DNA of 64,000 bases from Begonia masoniana (GCA_022432975.1 CM039502.1:1230375-1294374); one strand, 5' to 3'. Counted from the first letter of the stretch, positions 36,273-49,703 are shown. Notes: generated by a model not told the origin, from the sequence alone. Program-made: numbers and translations.

Positions 36273-37234
36273 TCAAAGAGAATAAACATTAGCTGAAGAT
36301 AGATTTCCTCTCTTAATTTTTTCCAGTTTTGTTGTTTCATAAACAGGAAGATCATTCGAGGAGCAATGATCCAAATTTGTGATCTGCAACTCGAACAGAT
36401 CAGAGCTTGAATCACTGTCTCCTCCATCTTCATCAACTGTTCCACTATTGAAGAACTTGTTCTCTTCCGGTTGGTATTTTTCTCTCCAGGTCATCTTCTG
36501 ATCTTTCCCTGAAAGCCCATTAATGGCATTCTTCTTCTGTTTCTCTGGAAACCCGTTTCTGAACTTCAACATTTCTTCCATTAAAATTGAATCTTTCTTC
36601 TTTTTCTCTTCTGAAGAAACATCTGGTTTAGCACTGTGCTTTAATGGCGTCACATTCTGTTTGAACTCCTTGTAGTTTTTCGTTGGAGTTTGGACGAAAA
36701 GAAAAGGAGATCGAAAATCTGAGCTTAAAGATGAATTCTTGGACTTCGAATCGGTGGCGTTAGAGCTGGGAAAATGGCTCAGACTGCTTCTTCTCTTTCT
36801 TCTTCCGCTTCCTGGACTTTCCTCTTCGTCTTTGAAAGACTGTACGGAAGATTTCGTTTTCTTCTTCTTCTTCGAAACTGTCTGGTTAAAAAGAGAATTC
36901 AGAAAACTGGCTAGCTTTCCTCCGGGAGAGTTCGGTTGTTTGAACTTCTTCCCCTTCACTTGCTTTTCACCTCCATTAAAGCTCTGTTCAGATACGATTG
37001 TTTCGATAGTCATATCTAAGCTCATTCTCGCTCTTCCTCTCCAGCTTTTGCTCTCTTCCTTAGCAATCTTGTGCATAAAATTTCCGCCATTAAAGCTGCC
37101 GCCGGTTGCTTCGATGTAGCCAGAGAAGTACCCGGCTGCTTCGAAGACGTCGAGCTCGCTGGAATCGTTTCTCCGGTGGAATAAGGGAAGGGTTTGTAGA
37201 TCAAACCCTGGTCAGAGAGGCTGGCGATCGACAT
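36273..37234 (-). CDS. BIG GRAIN 1-like protein, with a one-base frameshift near codon 10
   Basis: Single-exon minus-strand gene of about 320 residues if one base is allowed for. ATG at 37234 begins MSIASLSDQ. The frame then shifts near 37206-37210 (a GGG run that should probably be GGGG), and the true frame continues FDLQTLPLFHRRNDSSELDVF, EAAGYFSGYIEATGGSFNGG, 'NFMHKIAKEESKSWRGRARM', and on to NVYSL at 36273. The 'ELDVFEAAGYFSGY' block and following Lys-rich region are typical of BG1-like proteins, plasma-membrane-linked factors tied to auxin response and organ size. Basic clusters (KKKKKTK, RRKRRS) and a Ser/Asp-rich tail suggest disorder. No other damage is seen, so an assembly homopolymer error is the simplest explanation. 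As written, the only intact reading begins at Met 37076. Confidence 0.8.
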
Positions 37235-37259
37235 TGCAGGAGATAGGAGGCAAGCTTCC

Positions 37260-40200
37260 TTGTATAAAAATGGTGGGTTGGGAAGAATATAAAGGAAGAG
37301 GAAGAAGGGTGGTCGTGAAATGGGTTTAAATGATTGAAGGTGGGAAAGTGTTAATCATTAAGTAGGTTTGGTCCATAATTTTTAGGGTTCTAATTCTGAC
37401 CTTACAGCACAAGAATGTCCTTGTATAAATACCTAATTTTTATGACTATTTTAATGAATATACCAAATTTGTAAAACTAATTCTACAGACATAAACAGAA
37501 AGTATATAAATTTATTAAAAAAATTTGATAAAGATCATGAAATATTTTTAAAAAATGAGCTAACAATGTATCAATTAAGACCTCGAGTACTTGCTTGATA
37601 ATTGCTTTAAAGTACTCCTCGACTAGGAATAGACCTTTCCAGGGATGGGCATTTTGGTATTTTCACTTAAGAAATTATTTCTTTTTCGCTTTCACCCTTA
37701 AAAATACGAGTAATGTTATGTTTGTTTTATAATTTTACATCTTAATTCTTAACTTATGTTGCACCAATTAATGATTAACAAGTCAAAAGATAATTAAATC
37801 AATTAATAATTGATACATCAAAAGATAAAAATTAGAAGGTATGTGGATTCCCTTGGTGTTCTTATTACAATATTGTTCATTTTAGGTGAGAGTCCGCACA
37901 AATATATTCTTAAGGTTATCCCAAAACATGTTTTATTTGGTAGGAGAAGAGAATTCTACTTATAAATAATCACTCAATTTTTAGTCTACAAAACGATGTG
38001 AGATTATGTACCTCCACTGTTATGAATTGAACCTTCACGATCAACAGAATCTTGGGTCGTACTTACCTTACAAGCCGGGATGAAACAGAGTACACTTAAC
38101 CTTAGTTAAAAGTTAATTTACTTTTTGTCCATAAGTACTCTTACTAAATAAAACTATTTTCCTTATTTGAAAGCGATATAGTTTCAAATAAAATAAAATA
38201 ATTGTACATCAAATAAATAATCATTTTAAGGTGCAAGACGAAGATATTATTCTGAATTACTCTCGAGATTTATTTATTTAAAAAACATTTTAAATTAAAT
38301 GACAAGAAAAAAAAAGAGAAAAACTAGAATGGGTATGGCCCTAATGTTGTGTTTATTGGTAGGATTTATGAGAGCCACCCACATGATTTTGATATGTTAT
38401 TTGGGTAGCATAAGACATGGTAGGGTATGAGGCCAAATTAATCATATTATCTTTAATTTAATATTATCAATAAAATGAATACTTATTATTTATTTATTTA
38501 TTTATTAACAACGTTTCATAGACCCTTTTTTCGTAACAAAAAAAAAAAGATTTTTGTGCATACCTTATATAGTTTGAGATGTATGTATTTATTTAATTAT
38601 ATATATATAATTAAATAAAATAGTAGTTATTTTCTAATTTCCCACAAACAAATGATGTCCCACGAATATTTTGGTGCTTCCTCTTTGGATGTAGTTCTGA
38701 GGTCAGAGTTTTTTCTCTCTTTTTTTCATCATTTTTCCTTTTATTTCATTTATTTTTTATTCTAATTTATTATATGTTTAATTTCCAATAGACGTTATCA
38801 ACAAGTAATTCATTTGAAATTTAAAATCTACGAGAGAAAACAATTATCTTTAATAGACTTATGCTAGAGGGCATGGGAATTTAGTGACAAACACTTATTG
38901 GTACTTTAAAATACGAATAGTAAAATAAATTATTAACTGCATCAATTTATATATGTTACGCCAGAAAATAAGAATACAGTGTAAACAAAGTCTTATTCAA
39001 ACGAAAAACCAATTTTATGACTTAAACACAATTTTTTTTTTCTTTTTTTTTTTTAAATAATAATAATAATAAACTAAGCAATATGAGCAGTAACAATTGG
39101 ATAGGATCCAGTGGAGAACTGAAGTGGTCGCAGAGGGTGGGAGCGCACGTGCAACATATGAAGCATCAAGATCAAACCTAAGCCAGTTAAGACGACAGTG
39201 GTGTTGCATTTAACGTACCAAAAGCTCTAGTCTATTTTTCCTCATTTATTACCTTCTTCATTTATTTCTGTCCCCCCCTCCTTCCAAACAACTAATAAGG
39301 ATGGAACTATTCATAACAAAATTCTAAATTTATTTTATTTTTTCTAAATTATTAATCCTGACACGTTTTATATGTTAATTTATGTGTTTTGTTACATGAA
39401 TATTGACTATATTATATAATTTTTACTAAAGTTAATATCTTTTTTTTTTTAATAACCAACAGATATTCTCCATAGTGGTATGCAGTGACCACCATATTTA
39501 TAGCCAATGTGATCGGTAGGGGTAGGGCTCGATTGTAGGTAGGTAGGTTGGTATCCACTGCACTTACGTTCTATCATTGTCATAGATTTGCCTCTCTTGC
39601 ATGAATTAAATTATCAATATTATATCATATCTAATATATTTATATATATAGTAAGTTATTAAGACCATAGATATATGAAGTTACTTTGATGATTTGGAAT
39701 GATTTTTCATTGCATGAATTAAAATATGATCGTGACGTAATTTTCGATAATTAGAAGTCCAGAGATGAATTAAATGCACACGTATTTTGGCCATAGATTT
39801 CTAAAAGATTTTCTCAATCTACATAGCATTACTTTGGAGGACAACTGGAAATCTCTTTGGATTTGTGTTGTTAGGGACACGTTGTCCTTAGCTACTTGCA
39901 TTGAAGGTGATATGTTGTTTCTTAGTGACTTTAGTCGTGGTGAGAATTCAACTTTCTCATGCCTTTACTTTTGGTTATTTTGAAAACATAAAAGGATTGT
40001 CGAGAAGAATATTTTTCAATTGATGATGCAATAACACACGGAAGCAAGAGAATCGGGACGAGAAACAAATTGAAACATGCAACGTATTTAAAATATTGTT
40101 GGATTAGTTAATATTAAGTATAATTATTTTGATTATGAGTATAATTAATTGTTATCTTATTATAAGTTATTTATTATTATTAAAATAAATTATTGTTTGA

Positions 40201-43200
40201 ATATTTGTTTAAATGACTCACGTGTTTAAGTTTTATTTACTTTAAAAATAGTCTTGAAAGTGTCGACCAGCAAGAGCAAAAGTTTAGTCTCAAAAGCAAT
40301 GTTTTCAACCTTAACTCGCAAACATCCTTAGCGGATGCCCACGAGTACCCTGCGCAAGTCCAGTTATGAACTGTTTTTTCCAAAACTCGAATCTCATAGA
40401 CTAGTGCAAACACCCACAAAGCCTAGCGGAAGTCATAATTCAAATTGAAGTTTCGTTCAAATGCTCTGTCTCAAAGTGCCCACACCCAAAAATGAAGTCC
40501 AATAAAGTTTGTAGAAGCTCATCACCTCATTGATGTCTATAAAAGATATATTGTGGATACTTTGATGAATAATAGAAGGTGACTGCTACTCGAGAATTTT
40601 GAAAGTGTCCGTGAGTAGAGGGTCAATTTGTTGTCAAAATAAGAGTTCACTACGCTAGAGTGGTACTTGTTCAATTATTGAGATTTAAGCTTTTATTATT
40701 GAGCTAAAACCTAACATTTTTTACTCTTAAATTTGAGATTGTTCATCTTTGAGAGAGTAAGATCTTTGTACTTAAAACTTTTCCACCTCTCCTTTATTGA
40801 GGAAACTACAAGGAGTCGCCCTTTAAAAATCGATACATGTTTGATTGACACATGCAAGTTCAATCAATGAAAATGTTCAATTGGTACTTGCAAGATCAAT
40901 CAAGAAGAAATGTGACGCACTGAAAAAGTTATAAATGTTTGATTGACATTTGAAAACTTAATCACTTGTAACCGGAAGGATTATAAAGAAAAAAATCTTC
41001 AATTAGGAGTCTTGGAGTGCGGATCTAAGCTATTTGGAAGAATCAGATTAACAAATTTATTTGCAATCTATTTTTCTTTTATTGTTATTACTTGCATATT
41101 AGAATTAACCCATCTAAATAAGAAAGAAAATTTATAATTTGAGTTTGCAAAATAAAACTGTAAGCACATGAAAAAGTTATTAAACTTGATTCATCTCCCT
41201 ATTAGGTTAAATCAATGAAATAAATATGTCTCAAACGTGTCTCAAATAATTTTCTTTCTTTCCTTCTCCTCCGTCCATTCTTTTGGTATGCAATTTCACG
41301 TTAGTCTTAGTCTTATCTTTCTATGTATCACGATTATCGTATTTGACATTTATTGTTATTGCTAGTTACAATATCGAAACATTGTTCTCGTTCTCTAAAG
41401 TTACAATCAATTTCACTTTGTGTTAATAATTTATTTATTGATTGAATAGTAAAAAAAAAGTTAAATTTGAAGATTTTTACAAGAACAGTCTCTACGCTTT
41501 ATTATTTCATATTTTCAAACTATAGAATTCTTTTAAATTATATATTTTCTCGAAGCAAGTAAGTAGATCAAATATAGAACTTTCAACTATCAGAGTAATT
41601 AAAATGAGGATTTCAATTGAAATTTGGTCATAATGATTTATGCGATTACAACTACACAATAAACATTCTACCGACTTGGAAAAAAGCCATTGAAATTTCT
41701 TTCCCAAAATTTTAAAATTTTATATAAAATATTAAAAAAAATAATTTTTTTCAAAATTAGTGAAAGCAATTTTAATTTCTTAAAGATCGAAGCTTGGTTA
41801 TTACGCTCACCCTACATAGCATTAAATTTAGGCCATACTTGGGACTTGGATAGGAGACATGGGGCGCAGCCATCGGCCCCACTTAACCCTATCATCCACT
41901 CATTTGGGTGGACATAGCGGGTCAAAAGTCAAATTTGTCCCCCCATTTATATTGACACGTTGTCTTCTGTCATCAAAATGACCAATGTCTTTGACTATGG
42001 CTGGTTTAGCAGTTTACGTACAATAATCATTTAAAATATAAATTTAATATTTGCCCACTTAATTAGGCTAAAGAATAATTTAGCTCATCACATTATAAGT
42101 CATTTTACCGACAAACACTTCCAGCTTTATTTGTTGTCTCCTTAAAATATGATTTTAATAACTTAAAATATGATTTTAATAACGTTTATTCTTAAATTCG
42201 ACTCTCTAATCTTACATTATGACGTGACAAACGTTAATTATTTGTAATATATTATATTAATTGCACTAATCAATTTTTTACACGTCAAAATATAAGATTA
42301 GAGAGTATATGTATTATTATTCCTCTCAAACAAGTGAAAAAACAATATATGTTTCAAGTGACTCGATTGATAGTTTGATTTCGATTCATCACATCGTAAT
42401 TTATAATACGGAATTATCGATTAAAATGATGTTGAAATTAAAATAACATTAATAGTAAATAGGACTAGTTGTTTGGGTATTTTTTAATTCAAAAAATCAA
42501 CACATTATTGTCTGGATTTGACACTTAGATCTAGGGGACGAAAGCAACGCTGTCAACCCATTGGATCTTCCGCCCATTATATCTCCTATCGAATTGGGTG
42601 TGTTAAACGGGCTATGTTTTAAATACATTGGCCATGACTAGACACATAAACACGTTTAACACTTGAGTTTGTACTTTGAGATCCAAACAAAAAAATACGG
42701 GTTTTTTTAAACGAGAGTAAAGTTATGCTTATTTGTTATTCAACTCTCTCAAAATATTTGCTTAATTTATTATATTAATTGCATCAATCATTACTTGACG
42801 TATCGACAAGTATGCTTATGGAGTAGAATAAGAGAGTAAACGTAACGTTATTATTTAAATAATTATCAACCATGACCAATCCCGTTGTAAATTTCTATTT
42901 AAATTTATCATTTATTGTGTTCGTTAATCAAATATTTGATTAGATTTTTCTTAGTTTCGTACTTGCCAAATTTATTGATCCGTACATAAATAATTAGAGC
43001 ATTAACTTAATGTTAAGGCAGGACATCACAATTTGTTGATGGAGCATTGATTTTAGTACTTTTATATAAAATAATGAATGAAATAGGACACTAATGACTT
43101 ATAATTGTAGGAATTGTTGGAGAGAATACTCTTATTTGTACGATATTCTTAAAAAAAGTGTCACTTATTGATTGTACCTTTTTGGCCGTTACCGTTTTTA

Positions 43201-44320
43201 AATTAGCATAACATATATTTAAAGCTTGATATTATTTGTAGGAATTACTCTTTGAAAATGATGCTATGATGGTAGCTGGTAACAATAACTAGTTGAATTT
43301 ACTCTTGGTTTACTTTTACGTGCTTGGTTTTATTAATTTGATGGAAGAGGAAAAATAAGCCATTAAATAGACTTTCCAAATCATTCTTAATTTTGTTTGA
43401 AAGGAACCGAATCTTTTAATTTATTGTGGCAGTCTCTCCAATGAAGTCAAGGACGACTCGAGATTCTTTTAATTGTTAATGTTAAACTCGTATCAGTAGA
43501 GTGCACAAACTCACGTTTGGGAGAGTTAAAATTAAGTAGTTTATAAGTAGATTTTTCTTTTCTACCTAGTACAACAGATTTTGGTCTAACCCTAAAAACA
43601 AAATCGTACGAGTTTATGCTTAAAGCGAACAATATTGTACTTGGAGTATCATGAGACTCCATAGTTATGTTGTAACATATCTCTCGTTTATTGCTCTAAT
43701 AAAATGATATACTAAAAATAAGAGAAATGGACACATATTGTTGACGTGCTGCTCAAAGTTATTTGTTCTTTTAAGTTTCCTTTGCACTTGTTTTATTAGT
43801 TTAAGAATTATATTGTGATAGTTGGTCTTGCAAAGTTAACTACTTTTTACCCTCTTAAACAATTTGAGATCGTGCACCTCTAATGATATGGGTTGAGTTT
43901 TCATAATAAACAGAATTTTGAATCATCTTTGTTTTCACATGGCGGATTGTCACATATACATTAAATGTTTTGTAAATTTTTCGTCATTTTTTGGCAAACA
44001 ATTCAATCTAGAAAATCTATTAACTCCTCGTCCAATGTGATTACGCAATAAGTAAGAATAAATTACTAATGAAAAGGCTAATCCCATTCAAGGAGAATAG
44101 TTATAAGGAGGCATCTTAAATTGACATCGACTACTCGATCATGTCAAGTTTGAGTGGTTACCCTTACCCTAATTTCTTTTAGGGTTTTGGGTAAGAATCA
44201 TGAATTTATTTTTTAAAAACATTAAGGCAAGCTTCCTTTCGAGCCCTGTTTGCCTATCTACCAGATTCCATGACTCCACGTCTAATACACAATTTAATAA
44301 TGTAATAGATCGTAGAAAAG
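37260..44320. other. ~7-kb AT-rich intergenic region upstream of the AP1-like gene
   Basis: No gene, tRNA or intact transposon recognised. It has many short AT palindromes (for example around 38597-38625) and one relic repeat at about 43495-43660 whose end (cgaacaatattgtacttgga) resembles the Cassandra/TRIM tail. The right end must contain distal regulatory sequence of the MADS gene. Confidence 0.4.
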
Positions 44321-44327
44321 ACATTAA

Positions 44328-44593
44328 CCGCTGACAGTGAGTTCAACCAGCCACAGATCGACAACTCAACCTTATAAAACCACTCTAGTACTTTAAACCA
44401 ACATTCATTCTCTAAAACCGCTTCTGGTTTGACGCAAATCCCTTTTCTTTAGGCTTCTTTATTGTGTAAATCTACGAGTAGTTTTATCAGACACCATCGA
44501 ATTTGGAAAGAGGAAGATAAACCCATTTCTTCTTGCTGTTTTTCTTTATCTGTCTGTATCTAACACGCCTGTGTTTTATCCTTTTGAATCATT
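44328..44593 (+). repeat. First copy of duplicated AP1 promoter/5'UTR segment
   Basis: Nearly identical to 45095-45361, starting 'ccgctgacagtgagttcaac' and ending 'ccttttgaatcatt'. It contains a TATA box (ttataaaacc at about 44372-44381). The two copies flank the TTC tract. Confidence 0.92.
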
Positions 44594-44594
44594 G

Positions 44595-45094
44595 CTTCTT
44601 CTTCTTCTTCTTCTTCTTCTTCTTCTTCTTCTTCTTCTTCTTCTTCTTCTTCTTCTTCTTCTTCTTCTTCTTCTTCTTCTTCTTCTTCTTCTTCTTCTTC
44701 TTCTTCTTCTTCTTCTTCTTCTTCTTCTTCTTCTTCTTCTTCTTCTTCTTCTTCTTCTTCTTCTTCTTCTTCTTCTTCTTCTTCTTCTTCTTCTTCTTCT
44801 TCTTCTTCTTCTTCTTCTTCTTCTTCTTCTTCTTCTTCTTCTTCTTCTTCTTCTTCTTCTTCTTCTTCTTCTTCTTCTTCTTCTTCTTCTTCTTCTTCTT
44901 CTTCTTCTTCTTCTTCTTCTTCTTCTTCTTCTTCTTCTTCTTCTTCTTCTTCTTCTTCTTCTTCTTCTTCTTCTTCTTCTTCTTCTTCTTCTTCTTCTTC
45001 TTCTTCTTCTTCTTCTTCTTCTTCTTCTTCTTCTTCTTCTTCTTCTTCTTCTTCTTCTTCTTCTTCTTCTTCTTCTTCTTCTTCTTCTTCTTCT
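44595..45094 (+). repeat. ~500-bp pure (TTC)n microsatellite
   Basis: Approximately 166 uninterrupted TTC (GAA on the other strand) units. It lies between two copies of the AP1 core promoter/leader. Long readings of Phe, Leu or Lys across it are not genes. Confidence 0.97.
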
Positions 45095-45361
45095 CCGCTG
45101 ACAGTGAGTTCAACCAGCCACAGATCGACAACTCAACCTTATAAAACCACTCTAGTACTTTAAACCAACATTCATTCTCTAAAACCGCTTCTGGTTTGAC
45201 GCAAATCCCTTTTCTTTAGGCTTCTTTTATTGTGTAAATCTACGAGTAGTTTTATCAGACACCATCGAATTTGGAAAGAGGAAGATAAACCCATTTCTTC
45301 TTGCTGTTTTTCTTTATCTGTCTGTATCTAACACGCCTGTGTTTTATCCTTTTTGAATCAT
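45095..45361 (+). promoter_or_regulatory. Proximal AP1-like promoter/5'UTR (second copy)
   Basis: Contains a TATA box at about 45139-45146 (ttataaaacc) and a leader leading directly into the MADS start codon at 45383. It duplicates 44328-44593. Either copy could drive transcription; a start in the distal copy would put the GAA/TTC tract in the leader. Confidence 0.6.
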
Positions 45362-45382
45362 TTTACAGACATTCTTGGGAAA

Positions 45383-48300
45383 ATGGGGAGGGGTAGGGTT
45401 CAGCTGAAACGAATAGAAAATAAAATCAATCGGCAAGTTACTTTTTCAAAAAGGAAAGGTGGTTTACTGAAGAAAGCTCATGAAATTTCTGTACTTTGTG
45501 ATGCTGAGGTTGCTTTGATCGTCTTCTCCAACAAAGGAAAGCTCTTTGAATACGCTACAGATTCTAGGTGAAGCCCTATTCTTACTATTTTCTTCTGTTT
45601 CTGTTTCTGTTTCTTCTTCTTCTTCTTCGTCCTGTTCTTTTCTGATTCATAAATGGATACTATTTATTTTAGAAATATATTTCATTTTTGGAAACCATAT
45701 TAATTGAGTATCTCTTTTTTTCAAGATCTTTGCCTTTTGATTTTATTACTTGAACATTACCATATTTGTCACTGAGTTTTACATCTGTATTGAAAATTAC
45801 CTCTCTCTTTCTCACAAATTCTACAGTTTTGTTGAAATTTTCTGATTATTGAGACATAGATTTTGGTTTTTTTTTTTTTTTTGGTTTTTCAGAACGCATT
45901 TCTAAGTCATTTTACTGTCTAGGGTAAATTTGCTAGGATTTCTTCATTAACCACAGCGATTAACACTTAATTTAATTATTCTGAAGTTTTCATAATTATA
46001 TAGTCTGTAAAAACCATGCAAACATACTAATAAACTATTAAGAGCCATGCTTAATGCGTTTTCTGCAATTTCTTGTCAAAGATCTTTCTGTAATCTGCAT
46101 GTATATATATATGGTACAGTGCAGACAAATCCTTAGTACCAAATGATTGAATATTTGATAATGTCGAATGTCACTGCTTTGTGTTTTTTAAATTGATTTT
46201 CGTTTCAAAACTGCTGGTTTTTCTTCGAATGTTCTTTAAAAAAATCTCTTGAACGTATTTTTTGCGGGTAAAGTTCGTGATCTCCTTGCTTTCTAGGCTA
46301 TTAGCTTCTATATAATGGTTTAATGTTTTAGATTAATCAGGTATTTTAATGGGTGTTGTCAACTTAATTGAGATTCTTTGAAAACTCCTGATAATGTTTG
46401 TTTCGCATTCTTTTATACGTAGACACACGTGCACACACAGACGAGAAAAGCTTGAAATGGGACAATTTCTAATGGTTTCTAACCTTAACTGAGATGTGTG
46501 AGCTCTTATACCGATATTGCTTGGTTGCTCAGACTAAGTTAAAAATGTTTATTGACAATCTAAGAGTTGACTTTTCAAAGAATGATCAATTATTAATCGT
46601 GATTCGATGAGAGATTCTCTCTATATATTATCTTTTGTTTATGCTAGCTGCAACAGTATGGAGATGATACTTGAGCGTTATGAGAGATATTCCTGTGCAG
46701 AAAGGCAGCTTACTGCAACTCAATCTGAGTCACAGGTTTGCCACTTACTCGATCATTCAACCATGCTTCTTGAGATCTTGTTTGACTGAAAGTCATCCTT
46801 CTAAGTGTGTATTCTGTCTTCTCGTATTGAATAAAATCGGTTTTCCTGAAGTTGTTTGTCGGATGCAGTTGCGAAAGTTAAGATACAACCTAGTTAGGAT
46901 TAACTTCTTTAAAACGACAGACAGATAAGTTGTATTTTCAGTTTTTTAAATTGACAGAGGATGTAAGCTGTTCTTGAAGTTTCAACTTTTACGTTTATCA
47001 CACAACAATGACGCATAGAAAGAGTGAATTTTATTTTAAAATAAAAATAAAAACTCTTTTTGGGTGCCATGCTAACGAGGGTTTATTCCAAAAAAGTATT
47101 CGTTTCCAATTTGTTAGAAATATGCTCTTTTTCAGTTGGTTTTTTTATCTTGTTATGCCATAAGTTTTTTACGTGAAGTTCTCAGTATTCTTCTTATAAT
47201 ATTATCTACTTTGCATCGAAATATGCACGATTTTATTTTTAAGTTTAGTCCAACGGTCATTGTACAGTTTACGAATAAAAACTATACTAATAAATCATTT
47301 ATTTTCCACTATTTCAAATAATGTAAAATTGTGCACCTTCACTCAAATAAGTTGAAGTCTTAAAATCACTAGAATTTTGGGACGTCTTTGACTTCTCTTC
47401 ACAAGTGGACACTCACATTTTATCACAAAATTCATGGATTATTTTAGCTGTTTTTTTTTTGGGGGTTCCAAAGTTTATAATATTGTCTTTCTATTTGATG
47501 CCCCTTGCTGGTTGTAAATATGTGCTATATTTTCTTGTATTCATTTTTTTTTTTTTGTTTATGAAAAATAGTATCCTATATGTTAGTTATGAGGATGTTG
47601 TATATCTTTAAGGGTAACTGGATCGTTGAGTATTCAAGGCTAAAAGCTAAGATTGAGCTCTTAGAGAGAAAATACAGGTCAATTCTAAGTCTCATTGCCT
47701 CTCGGACTGTTCTTTTATCAGCGTTTAGAACACTATTTATTTTTGCGGTAATAACAATTAATTGTTGAAAATGTCAGCCACTATCTGGGAGAAGATTTGA
47801 ATTCATTGAGTCTCAAAGAACTTCAAAGTCTGGAGCAACAGCTTGAAACTGCTCTTAAACATATTCGCACTAGAAAAGTATGGTTTATATGATTAGGTTT
47901 TAAGAAATTATCACTACTAACATTGCTGTTCATGATTAATTATGATAATCTGTGTTTAGCGGGGCTAATTAAGTCACTTACTGATCTCATGCAGAATCAT
48001 CTTATGCATGAATCTATCTCTGCACTTCAGAGAAAGGCAAGCTTCATACTTGTTAGCATAATTAATTTGGTTTTAGGGTTTGACCATATTTGTTTGTTTT
48101 ATATGAATTATAACAGGAAAGGGCAATACAAGAACAGAACAGTTTGTTAGCAAAGCAGGTGAGCCACTGTAATTAGTAATTATGTCCTTAAATGATGGAA
48201 AAATATTGTGATATTTGCTCAAGTTTTAGGGTCATGAATTTGATTTATTTGGCTAATTACTTGAGATTAGATCAAGGAGAGGGAGAAGATTATGGCGCAG

Positions 48301-48578
48301 CAGCAAATCCATGGCGGTCATGCTTCGACCTACTTGCTCCCACACGCACTTCCTAATTTAATTCTAGGGTAATCTTGTTTTTATTGCAGACTGAGGCATG
48401 AACAAACGTTGACAAACACTGAAGTTTAAAGTTCCATTTAAATGATCTGATAAATCTTTCTTTGATTCGTGAAATGTCTGTAAAATGCAGTGGGAGTTCT
48501 CAGGAAGAGATAGCAGAAGAAATGAGGAGAAAGAGCCTTGAACTGACCCTTGAACCTGTTTATTCATGTCGTCTTTGA
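45383..48578 (+). CDS. AP1: APETALA1-like (euAP1) MIKC MADS-box transcription factor, lacking the terminal CaaX motif
   Basis: Eight exons, all in frame: 45383-45567, 46648-46735, 47613-47677, 47778-47877, 47995-48036, 48117-48158, 48271-48368 and 48491-48578; 235 residues. Exon sizes (185, 42, 42) are classic for this clade. The MADS domain covers residues 1-60 ([20 protein letters not shown]). The I region follows ([16 protein letters not shown]), then the K domain ('[20 protein letters not shown]', '[20 protein letters not shown]') and a short Gln/His-rich C region. It ends '[13 protein letters not shown]', matching the AP1 C-terminus just before the farnesylated Cys box, which is absent. 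Intron 5 uses a GC donor (aag|gcaagc). Family members specify floral meristem and sepal/petal identity in the nucleus. It is called AP1 rather than FUL because of the LELTLEPVY motif. Confidence 0.92.
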
Positions 48579-49053
48579 TCGGTGTTGGAACTTGAAACCC
48601 AAATTACTTTGATCTCTCTCACTCTCTCTCTCTCTCTCTTTCTTGTGTTAATGTGGAGCTGCTAGGGTTTCATTGATCAAACTTGAATCTTTATGATGCA
48701 TTTTGTTTAATATATTGTTGTATTAATCTGTTGCTATAAATGCACCATCCTCTCCACCCTCTTGTGCAGGTCAAAATGGGGTTTAATGGTTGAGTTAAGC
48801 ACAATTTTTCGGGAATGGGTGGTCTCCACCCCGAAACGGTCCTTCGTTGTTGGCTATATTTTTTGGTAAGATTGAGAACGGGGTCGCCGCCTCGAAACGG
48901 GCTCCCGATCTCAATTATTTTGCCTGAAAACGGGGGCCGATCTCCGACACTAGATAAGGAAACAACCCTCCATTCTCACCCTTGGCTGACGAAAACCCTA
49001 ATACCTATCCACCATTTTCTTGTTCAGAAGAATTTTCTCTGTATTAGTGACGT

Positions 49054-49700
49054 CGATGAATTCTAGTTCGAGTAGATCGGTTGATTTAGACGAGACAACT
49101 ACTTGTTATGTCACTATGGACTGGTATTCGTACTCTACGCCCATATATAATGATCTTCGGACATTTGATGGTCTATAAGGTAATGAAGAAATAGATGTGC
49201 AATTAACATCGAAAACTCTAGACGATGAGCTTCGAACACCGATTGACTCGGAGGATAATGCGGTGGAAAGCATACCGGTAAGGGAACAAATTTCGATGAG
49301 ATTTTATCTGAGAAAAAAATATAGTTGTTTTAAGGTAATTAGAGAATAAATAGTAGAATATGCTTTTAATAATGGTTATGAGATCCAATTTATTAAAAAT
49401 GAAGCTCGACTGACGCTCATGTGTGAAGATGGATGTGATTGGCGAATGCCTTGTTTAAATATGCAAAATGAGCTTACGTTTCAAATAAGGAGTTTCAACT
49501 ATTGTTACAGCTGTTCAAGATAATTGAGAATCGACACACTACTGCATAATGAGTGACAAATCATTATTTGGATAGGTTCAAAAGTCAACCTAAATGAGAA
49601 ATTTCTTCTATTATCAAGATAATGATGAAGAATTTGAATGTCAACATTACACCAAGTCTTGCAATCCAATCAATAGCTAAACTCGAGCTCGCTGAACGAT
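49054..49700 (+). pseudogene. Decayed MuDR/MULE transposase N-terminal region
   Basis: One frame with several stops reads YLRKKYSCFKVIRE, IVEYAFNNGYEIQFIKNEAR, 'LMCEDGCDWRMPCLNMQNEL', 'TFQIRSFNYCYSCSR', then NRHTTA and 'VTNHYLDRFKSQPK', and 'MMKNLNVNITPSLAIQSIAK'. This is the order of the MuDR N-terminal DNA-binding part (CxxGCxWR, then H/YxC, then NRxA). Stops (TAA, TGA) interrupt it and the DDE catalytic core is absent. Confidence 0.75.
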
Positions 49701-49703
49701 TTT

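Noticed and set aside
40000..41260. Possible decayed gene with moderate GC
   Set aside because: Only short unrelated readings (60-64 residues), no domain and no splice continuity.
44533..45144. 203-, 176- and 180-residue readings of Phe, Leu or Lys over the TTC tract
   Set aside because: Pure microsatellite translation in all frames; no protein signal.
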